Source of the DNA: Pseudosulfitobacter pseudonitzschiae
GTDB taxonomy: Bacteria; Pseudomonadota; Alphaproteobacteria; Rhodobacterales; Rhodobacteraceae
Direction: 5' to 3'
Assembly (NCBI RefSeq): GCF_002222635.1
Contig: NZ_CP022415.1
Coordinates: 1 to 64,000, forward strand
DNA: 64,000 nt
Shown: piece after piece, positions 1 through 8,090 of the stretch
How the letters are laid out: each line of letters opens with the position of its first letter
Numbering within the stretch: the stretch's first letter is position 1
The notes under the pieces: generated by a model
Databases searched by the model: none
What the model was told of the DNA's origin: nothing
What the model saw: the letters and a program-made list of their open reading frames with translations, nothing else
Translations under genes and position numbers: made by a program

Positions 1-408
1 CTGTGGGTGACTTCGGCGGCGCTGCTGGGCGTGTTGGCTTGGGCTGCGACAGTTCTCGCACGTGAGGTGAACCAGCGCGGTCATGTGATGTTGGCGCGGC
101 TGGCGCTGGTGCTGGCCCCGCTTTGTGCGGCAGGTGCCGTATGGACCGCTTGGTTTGCAGTGCGCGATCTGGACCCGGTGTCGCATGTTTATCCCGCGAT
201 CCTGTGGGCGCTGATGATCTGGCTGGTGGTGCATCTGGCGGCCGGGATCATCATGCAATGCTATTGTCTGGCGGGCAGCCTGTTTGGCAAGGTCACGCCG
301 CGCTATGACGCCGATTTGCGCAATGTCACCCTGTACTGGCATTTTGTTGCGCTTAAAACGCTGGTGACGGCGGCGGTGCTGGGGCTGGTGCCGGGGTGGT
401 TGCCATGA
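1..408 (+). CDS. Cytochrome c oxidase subunit III-like C-terminal part (left end cut off)
   Basis: The frame is open from the first base, so the gene begins outside the window. The visible 135 residues hold about four membrane segments (near 1-20, 30-55, 65-88 and 112-130). They end in a YWHF-containing segment like the last helix of haem-copper oxidase subunit III. In many Rhodobacterales this sequence is the tail of a fused subunit I+III, which I suspect here but cannot show. The next gene starts at an ATGA overlap, and the small membrane protein, CtaG and triheme cytochrome downstream fit a caa3-type oxidase operon. It would act in the cytoplasmic membrane as part of the terminal oxidase. 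A stand-alone subunit III is the alternative. Confidence 0.7.
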   Translation: MWVTSAALLGVLAWAATVLAREVNQRGHVMLARLALVLAPLCAAGAVWTAWFAVRDLDPVSHVYPAILWALMIWLVVHLAAGIIMQCYCLAGSLFGKVTPRYDADLRNVTLYWHFVALKTLVTAAVLGLVPGWLP

Positions 409-806
409 TCCAAGCCAACAAAAAGCAAGATGCACAAGAATTCCGTTCCGAGGCAGTTAGCTTGTGGCGGATCACCTTTGGGCCCTTGGTCTGGGCAGTG
501 CATTTTGCATTGTCTTACGGGGCAACGGCGGTGATCTGTGCCAAAGGGGACGCCGGTGCGGTGGACAGCCTGCGATTGGGTGTCGGCATTGGTACGGCTG
601 TCGCACTGGCAGGTATTATTTGGCTGGCTTGGCAAGCGTGGAAGCAATGGGATCTGGTGCGGGATCGTGACTGGGAAAACGATCAGGGCAATGGCGAGGA
701 CCGGCATCAGTTTTTGGGCCATGCAGCGTTTCTGCTGGCGGTGATTTCGTTCATCGGGGTCAGCTATGTCGCCCTGCCTGTGCTGCTGATCGGGTCGTGC
801 CAGTGA
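405..806 (+). CDS. Small membrane protein of the oxidase operon
   Basis: This 133-residue protein has about three hydrophobic segments (near 20-42, 55-75 and 105-128) and a charged stretch between the second and third. I place the start at ATG 405, which overlaps the TGA of the preceding gene (ATGA). A GTG at 396 would give a slightly longer form. It lies between the oxidase subunit and ctaG, a position where Rhodobacterales oxidase operons often carry an uncharacterised membrane protein. A role in oxidase assembly or stability is inferred only from position. I recognise no named domain. Confidence 0.7.
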   Translation: MIQANKKQDAQEFRSEAVSLWRITFGPLVWAVHFALSYGATAVICAKGDAGAVDSLRLGVGIGTAVALAGIIWLAWQAWKQWDLVRDRDWENDQGNGEDRHQFLGHAAFLLAVISFIGVSYVALPVLLIGSCQ

Positions 807-1381
807 AAAAGACGCTGGGATACATTGGCCTGCTGGTGCTGGCTGTGTTGTGGCTGATGCCGTTGGGCACGTGGCTGAGCGCGGATTTTCCACAACACAT
901 GTTGCGACATATGGGGCTGGTTGCCATCGTCACGCCGCTGCTGGTGCTGGGATTTCCCAAGGTCACTGGTGTTTTCGCCCTGTCGCCGCTGGCGGGGGCC
1001 GCGATTGAGTTTGTGGTGGTCTGGGGTTGGCATCTGCCCGGACTGCATGGCTGGGCAGATCGCGGCGGGTCGGGGTTGCTGCTGGAGCAGGGCAGTTTCG
1101 TCATCGCCGGATTGTTGGTTTGGGCCGGAGCACTGCGCTCCGGTCAATCGCTGGCCGGGGCGGGCGGGCTGTTGTTGACCTCGATGCATATGACGCTGTT
1201 GGGGGCGCTGATCATATTGGCGCCGCGCGATCTATATGCCGCGATTTGCGGGCGGGCGCCGGATCTGGATGCGCAACAATTGGGTGGACTGTTGATGCTA
1301 GGCATCGGCACTCCGGTCTATCTGCTGGCAGGGCTGGCGCTGGTGGCGCGGGCATTGGATGATAAGAGGGAGCCGGCATGA
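803..1381 (+). CDS. ctaG: Cytochrome c oxidase assembly factor CtaG (caa3 type)
   Basis: The product has about 192 residues and is mostly membrane helices. It carries the features I associate with the Caa3_CtaG family: an early HMLRHM stretch, then a long helix ending in ITPLLVLGFP-like residues, and a WGWHLPGLH motif near residue 75. CtaG-family proteins help mature the copper centre of caa3-type oxidases, but this one is much shorter than the Bacillus protein. The start is GTG 803, overlapping the previous stop by four bases; GTG 797 in the same frame is possible. The stop overlaps the ATG of the cytochrome gene, so the group is probably translated as a coupled unit. Confidence 0.83.
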   Translation: MKKTLGYIGLLVLAVLWLMPLGTWLSADFPQHMLRHMGLVAIVTPLLVLGFPKVTGVFALSPLAGAAIEFVVVWGWHLPGLHGWADRGGSGLLLEQGSFVIAGLLVWAGALRSGQSLAGAGGLLLTSMHMTLLGALIILAPRDLYAAICGRAPDLDAQQLGGLLMLGIGTPVYLLAGLALVARALDDKREPA

Positions 1382-2424
1382 CGCGGGTTTTTCAAACATT
1401 GGCGGCGCTGGCTGTGTGCGGTTTTCTTGCGGCTGCGGCGATCGTGGGGCTGGGCCTGTATAATGTCTCGGCCCGACAGGGACATTTGCCCGGGGTCGGG
1501 TGGTTGCTGCACACGACGTTCAAACAATCGGTCCGGTTGCGCGCACCCGCCGCCGAAAAAGTTCCTGACGATATCACATCCCCCGACCGCATCCAGTTGG
1601 GGGCATTGCATTTCCAAACTGCCTGCGCGTTTTGCCACGCGGTGCCGGGGCAGTCGCGTAGCGCTACGGCGCGGTCGATGAACCCACCGCCGCCGCACGT
1701 CAGCGATGCGGTATCACAGTGGAAGACACAACATATGTTCTGGATCGTCGAGCAGGGCGTAAAGATGAGCGGGATGCCCCATTGGCCAGCCGACGGACGT
1801 GGCGACGAAATTTGGTCGGTCGTGGCATATCTGAATGCCGTACCGTCCATGACAGCGCAGGATCAGACGGCGCTGACCGGAGGCACATCAGGTGCGGCCG
1901 GATGCACGGCGTGTCATGGTAGGAATGGGCAAAGTAACAACAGCTTTGTGCCAAGGCTGGATATCCTGACCCCTGACCAGATTACGCAGGCATTGATACA
2001 ATACCGCGATGGAACACGCCCTAGCGGCATCATGCAAGAGGCCGCGACCGGGCTAAGCGATGCGCAGATAGCCGGAATAGCCAGTAAGTTCGGGACCACG
2101 CAAGCGGGTGTTTTGCAGGGGCATCCGGCCCCGGAAACGGATGCTACGGGCGTCCTGCTGGCCACGCGCGGCACGGCCGAGGTGCCGGCGTGTTCGGTGT
2201 GTCATGGTCCCGGTCGCAAGGCAGATGCGCCCATTGCACCGGTGTTATCGGGTCAAAGTCAGGCTTATCTGAAAACCCAGCTTACTCTGTGGCGTGATGG
2301 CCGACGCGATGGCGGACCGCGGGCTCGTCTGATGACCAAAGCCGCGCAAGATCTGAGCGACGAACAGATTGCGGAGCTGGCGGCTTGGTATGCCGGGCTG
2401 CGGTCTTTGCCAGGCCGGCAATGA
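1378..2424 (+). CDS. Triheme membrane-anchored or exported cytochrome c
   Basis: The 348-residue product begins with a hydrophobic segment (about 8-28) that is either a signal peptide or an anchor. Three CxxCH haem-binding motifs follow: CAFCH at 83, CTACH at 176 and CSVCH at 272. A MSGMPHW stretch about 40 residues after the first could supply the methionine ligand. The three repeats are each like a class I cytochrome c domain, so three c-type haems are expected on the periplasmic side. The ATGA overlap with ctaG puts it in the oxidase operon, where it may deliver electrons to the oxidase. Two-haem cytochromes are more familiar in this position; the third haem makes it slightly unusual. Confidence 0.86.
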   Translation: MTRVFQTLAALAVCGFLAAAAIVGLGLYNVSARQGHLPGVGWLLHTTFKQSVRLRAPAAEKVPDDITSPDRIQLGALHFQTACAFCHAVPGQSRSATARSMNPPPPHVSDAVSQWKTQHMFWIVEQGVKMSGMPHWPADGRGDEIWSVVAYLNAVPSMTAQDQTALTGGTSGAAGCTACHGRNGQSNNSFVPRLDILTPDQITQALIQYRDGTRPSGIMQEAATGLSDAQIAGIASKFGTTQAGVLQGHPAPETDATGVLLATRGTAEVPACSVCHGPGRKADAPIAPVLSGQSQAYLKTQLTLWRDGRRDGGPRARLMTKAAQDLSDEQIAELAAWYAGLRSLPGRQ

Positions 2425-2485
2425 CGACTGAACTTTGATTGGCTGAAACAGATGGGAACTGCGGCGCGGCCTGTGCGTTTTGTTC

Positions 2486-2492
2486 AAGGAGG
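2486..2492 (+). promoter_or_regulatory. Ribosome binding site of fadE
   Basis: AAGGAGG lies eight bases before ATG 2501. It decides in favour of that start over the in-frame TTG at 2480, which has no such site. Confidence 0.75.
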
Positions 2493-2500
2493 CCCGAAAC

Positions 2501-4750
2501 ATGCCATTTCGCCGCGACTACATCACCAAGCCGATTTTCAAGTGGGCCAAAACCGCATTGCCCGCCCTGTCCGAGACCGAATCCGAAGCCATTTCGTCCG
2601 GGGATGTGCATTTCGAGGCGGAGTTGTTTTCTGGCAAGCCTGATTGGTCCATGCTTCGCAATATGAAGGCCCCGACGCTGACGGCGGACGAACAGGCCTT
2701 TATCGACGGGCCGTGTCGTGCATTTTGCGACATGCTGGACAGTTGGCAGATTGACCGCCAGACAGCCGACCTGCCCGAAGAGGCGTGGAATTACCTGCGC
2801 GAGAATGGCTTTTTTGGCATGATCATCCCCAAGGAGTACGGCGGCTTGGGCTTTTCTGCCTACGCCCATTCCGAAGTTGTGCGCTATATCTCCAGCCGGT
2901 CGGTTGTCGGTGCGGTGACGGTGATGGTGCCAAATTCGCTTGGACCCGGAGAGTTGATCCTGCAATTTGGCACGCAAGAGCAACGTGATGACTGGTTACC
3001 ACGACTGGCGTCGGGCAAGGAACTGCCCGCCTTTGGTCTGACCAGCGAAGATGCTGGATCAGACGCATCGGCGATGGTCGACGATGGTGTGATCTGCCGG
3101 CAGGAATGGCAGGGCAAAGAGATTTTGGGCATTCGTCTGAACTGGGCCAAGCGGTATATCACCCTTGCACCCGTTTGCACGGTGCTGGGGCTGGCGTTTC
3201 AGTTGCGCGATCCCGAAGGATTGTTGGGCGGCGCAGCGGATATCGGCATTACCTGTGCGCTTGTGCCGACCGATTTGCCCGGTGTCGAAACCGGTCGCCG
3301 CCATCTTCCTTCAGGGACGATGTTCATGAATGGCCCGACAACTGGCAAGGACGTGTTCATTCCGCTTGAAAATATCATCGGCGGACCGGACTTTGCTGGC
3401 AAAGGCTGGATGATGTTGATGAGTGCACTGGCAGCCGGGCGCGGCATTTCGCTGCCGTCACTGTCGGCGGCAGGCACAGCGCTGGCTGCGCACACAACGG
3501 GAGCCTATGCCCGTGTGCGCAAACAGTTCAACACGCCCATCGGGCTGTTCGGCGGCGTGCAAGAACCGATGGCCCGGATCGCTGCCAACGCCTATACCAT
3601 CGATGCGGGACGACGGTTGACCACGGCAGCATTGGACGAAGGGCACAAGCTGGCGGTGATTTCGGCGATTATGAAATACCACGCGACCACCCGTATGCGC
3701 GACAGTATCAATGATGCGATGGATGTGCATTCGGGCAAGGCGGTGATCGATGGTCCGCTGAATTATTTGCAACCGCATTACCGCGCCATCCCCATCGGCA
3801 TTACCGTCGAGGGGGCCAATATCGTCACGCGCAATCTGATTATCTTTGGTCAGGGGGCGATAAGAGCGCACCCGTATTTGCTGGATGAAATGCAAGCTTT
3901 GCAGGAACCGGATTACGAAAAGTCCCTGACTGCGTTCGACAAATATTTCTGGGCCCATGTGGGCCATTCCACGCGCACTTTCTTCCGTGCGTGGTGGACG
4001 GGCTGGATCGGACGCGGGGCTGTGCCTGACAATGCGGGCGATATCGCGCCGCTTTATGCACGGTTGTCCCGCTGGTCTGCGGCCTTTGCTGTGACCGCTG
4101 ACATGGCGTTTTTGACATTGGGCGGAGAGCTAAAGCGCAAAGAGATGATCTCGGCGCGGTTGGGCGATGCGCTGTCTGAAATGTATCTGGCGTCGGCGGC
4201 GTTGAAGCGCTGGGAAGATGACGGGCGTCACAAGGAAGATCTGCCTTTGGTACAATATTTCGCCGAGGTTTCCTTTAACCGTATTGGGCGGGCGTTGGAT
4301 GAAACCATTGCCAACTTTCCATCGCGCTGGGTTGGCTGGCTGCTGCGTCCGACATTATTGCCCGGCGCGCGGTCGCGCGGGCCATCAGATAAGCTTGCCG
4401 AGAAATGCGCGATGATCCTGTATCAACCTTCGCTGACCCGCGACCGGTTGGTCGGCGCGTTGCATCCGGGCGAACCTGACAGCGGTCAGGGTCTTTTGGA
4501 TACTGCCTACCGGATGGTGATCGATGCCGAACCGCTCAGCAAACGCCTGCGCAGTTTGAAGAAAACTCCGGCAGAGGCGCGTGCGGCTGGCGTGCTGACC
4601 GACGCCGAATTCGAGCAACTGCAACGCGTTGAAGAAGCCGTGCAAAAGGTCGTTGCGGTTGATGAGTACACGCCCGAAGAACTGGCGCGCTTGTTTCCGG
4701 ACAATGCGCACAGCGCCAGCCCCACAGCTCCAAGGAAGGCCGCTGAATGA
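2501..4750 (+). CDS. fadE: Long-chain acyl-CoA dehydrogenase, FadE type
   Basis: This 749-residue protein is of the long FadE type (the E. coli enzyme is about 814) rather than the usual 380-residue acyl-CoA dehydrogenase. The N-terminal and central acyl-CoA dehydrogenase domains cover about 80-450, with the FAD/substrate segment AFGLTSEDAGSDA near residue 177. The C-terminal 280 residues match the extra domain seen in FadE (DUF1974). It catalyses the first, FAD-dependent step of beta-oxidation, giving trans-2-enoyl-CoA. ATG 2501 follows a strong ribosome site. The stop overlaps the start of the thiolase gene (ATGA), and fadJ and a CoA-transferase gene follow, so a full fatty-acid degradation operon is present. 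No regulator gene is adjacent. Confidence 0.92.
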   Translation: MPFRRDYITKPIFKWAKTALPALSETESEAISSGDVHFEAELFSGKPDWSMLRNMKAPTLTADEQAFIDGPCRAFCDMLDSWQIDRQTADLPEEAWNYLRENGFFGMIIPKEYGGLGFSAYAHSEVVRYISSRSVVGAVTVMVPNSLGPGELILQFGTQEQRDDWLPRLASGKELPAFGLTSEDAGSDASAMVDDGVICRQEWQGKEILGIRLNWAKRYITLAPVCTVLGLAFQLRDPEGLLGGAADIGITCALVPTDLPGVETGRRHLPSGTMFMNGPTTGKDVFIPLENIIGGPDFAGKGWMMLMSALAAGRGISLPSLSAAGTALAAHTTGAYARVRKQFNTPIGLFGGVQEPMARIAANAYTIDAGRRLTTAALDEGHKLAVISAIMKYHATTRMRDSINDAMDVHSGKAVIDGPLNYLQPHYRAIPIGITVEGANIVTRNLIIFGQGAIRAHPYLLDEMQALQEPDYEKSLTAFDKYFWAHVGHSTRTFFRAWWTGWIGRGAVPDNAGDIAPLYARLSRWSAAFAVTADMAFLTLGGELKRKEMISARLGDALSEMYLASAALKRWEDDGRHKEDLPLVQYFAEVSFNRIGRALDETIANFPSRWVGWLLRPTLLPGARSRGPSDKLAEKCAMILYQPSLTRDRLVGALHPGEPDSGQGLLDTAYRMVIDAEPLSKRLRSLKKTPAEARAAGVLTDAEFEQLQRVEEAVQKVVAVDEYTPEELARLFPDNAHSASPTAPRKAAE

Positions 4751-6030
4751 ACTGCCCCGTTTATCTTGTCGATGGTGCCCGTACCCCGTTTCTCAAGGCA
4801 CGCGGTAAACCGGGGCCGTTCACCCCCGTTGATCTTGCGGTGCAATGCGGTCGGCCACTGTTGATGCGCCAGCCTTTTGCATCGACGGCATTTGACCTTG
4901 TGATTCTCGGGTGTGTGAATGTGATTCAGGATGAAATGAACCCTGCCCGCGTGGCGGCGCTGCGGATGGGGATGGGCGACGAACAGGTCGCCTTTACCGT
5001 GCAAATTAATTGCGGGTCAGGAATGCAAAGCATCGATACTGCCTTTCGGTACATCCGCGATGGCAGCCACAAGATGATTATGGCGGGCGGCACCGAGGCG
5101 CTGTCGCACGCGCCGCTGGTTTACAACCGCGAGGCAACCGAGTGGTTCGGCGGTATGGCAAGCGCCAAGGGGCCGATGGACAAGGCAGCTAAGCTGACCG
5201 AGTTGCGTCCGGATTTCTTCAGCCCCGTTATCGGGCTTGAACGTGGGCTAACCGATCCGATTACCGCGCTGAATATGGGCCAAACCGCTGAAGTGCTGGC
5301 TCACCGGTTCGGCATTGATCGCCAGACCGCCGATGCCTATGCGGTGGAAAGTCACAAACGGCTTGCTGCAGCGCAGTCCGATGGCCGTCTGGACGGTGAG
5401 GTATTGCCAGTCTTTGACCGTGACGGCATGGCCCATGCCACGGATGATGGCGTTCGTCCCGATAATTCGATGGAGCATCTGGCCAAGCTGGATCCGGCGT
5501 TCGAGAAACCCTATGGCAAGGTCACGCCGGGCAATTCCAGCCAGATTACAGATGGAGCGTCTTGGGTGATACTTGCGTCGGAAACAGCGGTCGAGGCGCA
5601 CGGGCTGACGCCGATTGCGCGGCTGGTCGATAGTGAATGGGCCGCATTGGATCCGTCGATTATGGGGCTTGGTCCAGTTCTGGCGTCAACGCCGTTGGCG
5701 CAGCGACATGGGCTGGGCGTTGATGACATCGATCTGTGGGAGATCAACGAAGCTTTTGCGGCGCAGGTTTTGTCCTGTCTTGCCGCGTGGCAGGATGACG
5801 CGTTCTGCCGCGAGGTGCTGGGCTATGATGTTGCCTTTGGAAGGATCGACCGGGGGCAGTTGAATGTGGATGGCGGCGCGATCAGTCTGGGGCATCCCGT
5901 CGGGGCCAGTGGCAACAGGATCGTGTTGCACCTTGCCAATGCAATGCAAAACAAAGGTGTCCGCCGTGGGATCGCCACCGAATGCATCGGTGGCGGGCTG
6001 GGCGGTGCCATGCTGTTGGAGGCCGCGTAA
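4747..6030 (+). CDS. fadI: 3-ketoacyl-CoA thiolase (FadI/FadA family)
   Basis: The 427-residue length is closer to FadI (about 436) than FadA (about 387). Thiolase signatures are complete: the acylated cysteine C89 in INCGSGMQ, the catalytic H383 in GHPVGASG, and the second cysteine C413 in ECIGGGLGG. It cleaves 3-ketoacyl-CoA with CoA to acetyl-CoA and a shortened acyl-CoA in the cytoplasm. Its ATG overlaps the fadE stop and its TAA overlaps the fadJ ATG, which suggests tight translational coupling and probably complex formation with FadJ. The substrate chain length cannot be told from the sequence alone. Confidence 0.92.
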   Translation: MNCPVYLVDGARTPFLKARGKPGPFTPVDLAVQCGRPLLMRQPFASTAFDLVILGCVNVIQDEMNPARVAALRMGMGDEQVAFTVQINCGSGMQSIDTAFRYIRDGSHKMIMAGGTEALSHAPLVYNREATEWFGGMASAKGPMDKAAKLTELRPDFFSPVIGLERGLTDPITALNMGQTAEVLAHRFGIDRQTADAYAVESHKRLAAAQSDGRLDGEVLPVFDRDGMAHATDDGVRPDNSMEHLAKLDPAFEKPYGKVTPGNSSQITDGASWVILASETAVEAHGLTPIARLVDSEWAALDPSIMGLGPVLASTPLAQRHGLGVDDIDLWEINEAFAAQVLSCLAAWQDDAFCREVLGYDVAFGRIDRGQLNVDGGAISLGHPVGASGNRIVLHLANAMQNKGVRRGIATECIGGGLGGAMLLEAA

Positions 6031-8090
6031 TGGATGTTCTTGAACAGATTGCCCGTAAACCGGTGTCTGAAGTCACTCCCAAGCCCCCCGAGGTTGAAAA
6101 TTGGCGCTATGCTTCTGGCGACATTGCCCAGTTGTGGCTGGATTGCGCCGACACAGGAACCAACGTTATTTCCGAGGCGGTCCTGCGCGAACTGGATACA
6201 TTGTTGGACCAGATCAAGGGCGAACAGCCCCGCGCACTGGTGATCCGTTCGGCCAAGGCGGGTGGATTTGCTGCCGGGGCTGACATCGACGGCTTTGCCG
6301 ATTTGCGCGGTGACAATGCGGTGCAGATGCTGGAGCAAGGTCATGCAGTGCTGGACAAGCTGGCAGCGCTGCCGTTTACGACAATTTCTGTTGTGCATGG
6401 CAACACATTGGGCGGCGGGTTGGAGCTGGCGCTGGCCTGCGATCACCGTATCGGGTTGGAGGGCGTTAAGACGGGCTTTCCCGAGATCCAGTTGGGATTG
6501 CATCCGGGTTTGGGCGGAACATTCCGGCTGACGCGGTTGATTGATCCGGTGGCGGCAATGCAGATGATGCTGACGGGCGGTTCGGCTCATGACCGCAAAG
6601 CGCGCAAGCTGGGAATTGTCGACGCACTTGTGCCCGAACGCCACGTCGAGGCGGCCATTTGTGCTGCGGCTGCGGGCAAGCTGGACCAAGAGTCCGGCGG
6701 GCTGCGCGCCAGTGCGATGCGCACCCGCGCGGCGCGGTCGCTGGCCGCCACGCGTATGCGATCGGAAAGCGAAAAGAAGGCCCCGAACCAGCATTACCCC
6801 GCGCCCTATGCGCTGATCAATCTTTGGGAAGATCACGGCGGCGATCCGAAAGAGATGCAAAAGGCCGAGATCGCGTCTTTTGCAAGCCTGTTGGACAGCG
6901 CCACTGCCCAGAACCTGATCCGTGTGTTTTTTCTGCGCCGCAAGCTGAAGTCGGACGGTAAGGGGGACGATGGCATTGACCATGTCCATGTGATTGGTGC
7001 CGGTGCAATGGGCGCCGAGATTGCTGCTTGGTCCGCGATGCAAGGCAAGCGGGTCACGCTTGAAGATGTCGCGTTGGAGCCGCTGGGTAAGGCGGTGAAA
7101 CGCGCAGCAGCTATCTATGACAAAAAACATCTCAGTGGAGTGGATGCCCGTGATGCGCTGGACCGCATGATGCCGGACCCTGACGGATTGGGCCGTGCCC
7201 GCGCCGATCTGATTATCGAGGCAGCGCCCGAAAAGCAGGACATCAAGGAGAAGATTTACGCGTCGCTGGCAGATGTGATGAAGCCCGGCGCGATATTGGC
7301 CAGCAACACTTCCAGCTTGCGGTTGACCGATTTGATCGCGGCGACACCCGATGCAGGGCGTTTTGCGGGGCTGCATTTCTTTAACCCCGTGTCGCAGATA
7401 CCGCTGATCGAAGTCGTGTCACATGATCAGGCAGAGACCAGAACGCTGGACCGTCTGGCAGCCTTTGCTGCGAGTATCGATCGTTTGCCGGCCCGTGTCA
7501 CCGACTACCCAGGATTTGTCGTAAATCGCATCCTTGGTCCCTATCTGATGGAGGCGATGGTGATGCTGGAGGAAGGCAAGAAAAAGGAAGAAATCGACCG
7601 CGCAGCACTGGCATTCGGGATGCCAATGGGGCCGGTTGCGCTGGCCGATCAAGTGGGGCTGGATATTTGTCTGGAGGTCGCGCGATCCCTGCGCAAGAAC
7701 CTTGACCGCCCGATGGCAGAAACGCCCGATTGGCTTGAAGACATGGTGAATGAGGGCAGGACAGGGCGAAAATCCGGTCGGGGGATTTATGATTATGACA
7801 AGGGCGAAGACCCCCCGAATCTCCCTGATGGCGATCCGCCGGAAAACATCATTGACCGGCTGATCCTGCCGATGTGTGACGCCGGTGTGGAATGTCTGCG
7901 CAAGGGGGTGGTCAAGGATGTGGACGCCCTAGACGCCGCTGTGATTTTCGGCACCGGTTGGGCGCCTTTCCGGGGCGGGCCGATGCACTATGCAAAGGTG
8001 CGGCGGAACGTGGCACGCAGGCTGGAGGCGTTGGCCTCTGAGCATGGTGACCGCTTTGCGCCAGATGCGGGGTGGTCCTCCTTTGGTTGA
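6030..8090 (+). CDS. fadJ: Multifunctional enoyl-CoA hydratase / 3-hydroxyacyl-CoA dehydrogenase
   Basis: This 686-residue fusion has an N-terminal crotonase domain with the two catalytic glutamates E132 (GGGLELALACDH) and E152 (GFPEIQLG). An NAD-binding 3-hydroxyacyl-CoA dehydrogenase domain follows, with GAGAMG at about 323. The catalytic pair is H449 (GLHFFNPV) and E461 (PLIEVV). It hydrates enoyl-CoA and oxidises the resulting 3-hydroxyacyl-CoA to the 3-keto form, feeding the thiolase encoded just upstream. I chose ATG 6030, which overlaps the thiolase stop, over an upstream in-frame ATG at 5982 that lies inside the thiolase gene. FadB and FadJ types are hard to separate; the pairing with a FadI-length thiolase favours FadJ. 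Confidence 0.92.
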   Translation: MDVLEQIARKPVSEVTPKPPEVENWRYASGDIAQLWLDCADTGTNVISEAVLRELDTLLDQIKGEQPRALVIRSAKAGGFAAGADIDGFADLRGDNAVQMLEQGHAVLDKLAALPFTTISVVHGNTLGGGLELALACDHRIGLEGVKTGFPEIQLGLHPGLGGTFRLTRLIDPVAAMQMMLTGGSAHDRKARKLGIVDALVPERHVEAAICAAAAGKLDQESGGLRASAMRTRAARSLAATRMRSESEKKAPNQHYPAPYALINLWEDHGGDPKEMQKAEIASFASLLDSATAQNLIRVFFLRRKLKSDGKGDDGIDHVHVIGAGAMGAEIAAWSAMQGKRVTLEDVALEPLGKAVKRAAAIYDKKHLSGVDARDALDRMMPDPDGLGRARADLIIEAAPEKQDIKEKIYASLADVMKPGAILASNTSSLRLTDLIAATPDAGRFAGLHFFNPVSQIPLIEVVSHDQAETRTLDRLAAFAASIDRLPARVTDYPGFVVNRILGPYLMEAMVMLEEGKKKEEIDRAALAFGMPMGPVALADQVGLDICLEVARSLRKNLDRPMAETPDWLEDMVNEGRTGRKSGRGIYDYDKGEDPPNLPDGDPPENIIDRLILPMCDAGVECLRKGVVKDVDALDAAVIFGTGWAPFRGGPMHYAKVRRNVARRLEALASEHGDRFAPDAGWSSFG

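Noticed and set aside
5823-7376. 517-codon open frame on the minus strand opposite fadI and fadJ
   Set aside because: It is opposite two clearly identified enzymes with full catalytic motifs, has low-complexity Arg/His/Gln-rich sequence and no ribosome site. It is a GC-bias shadow.
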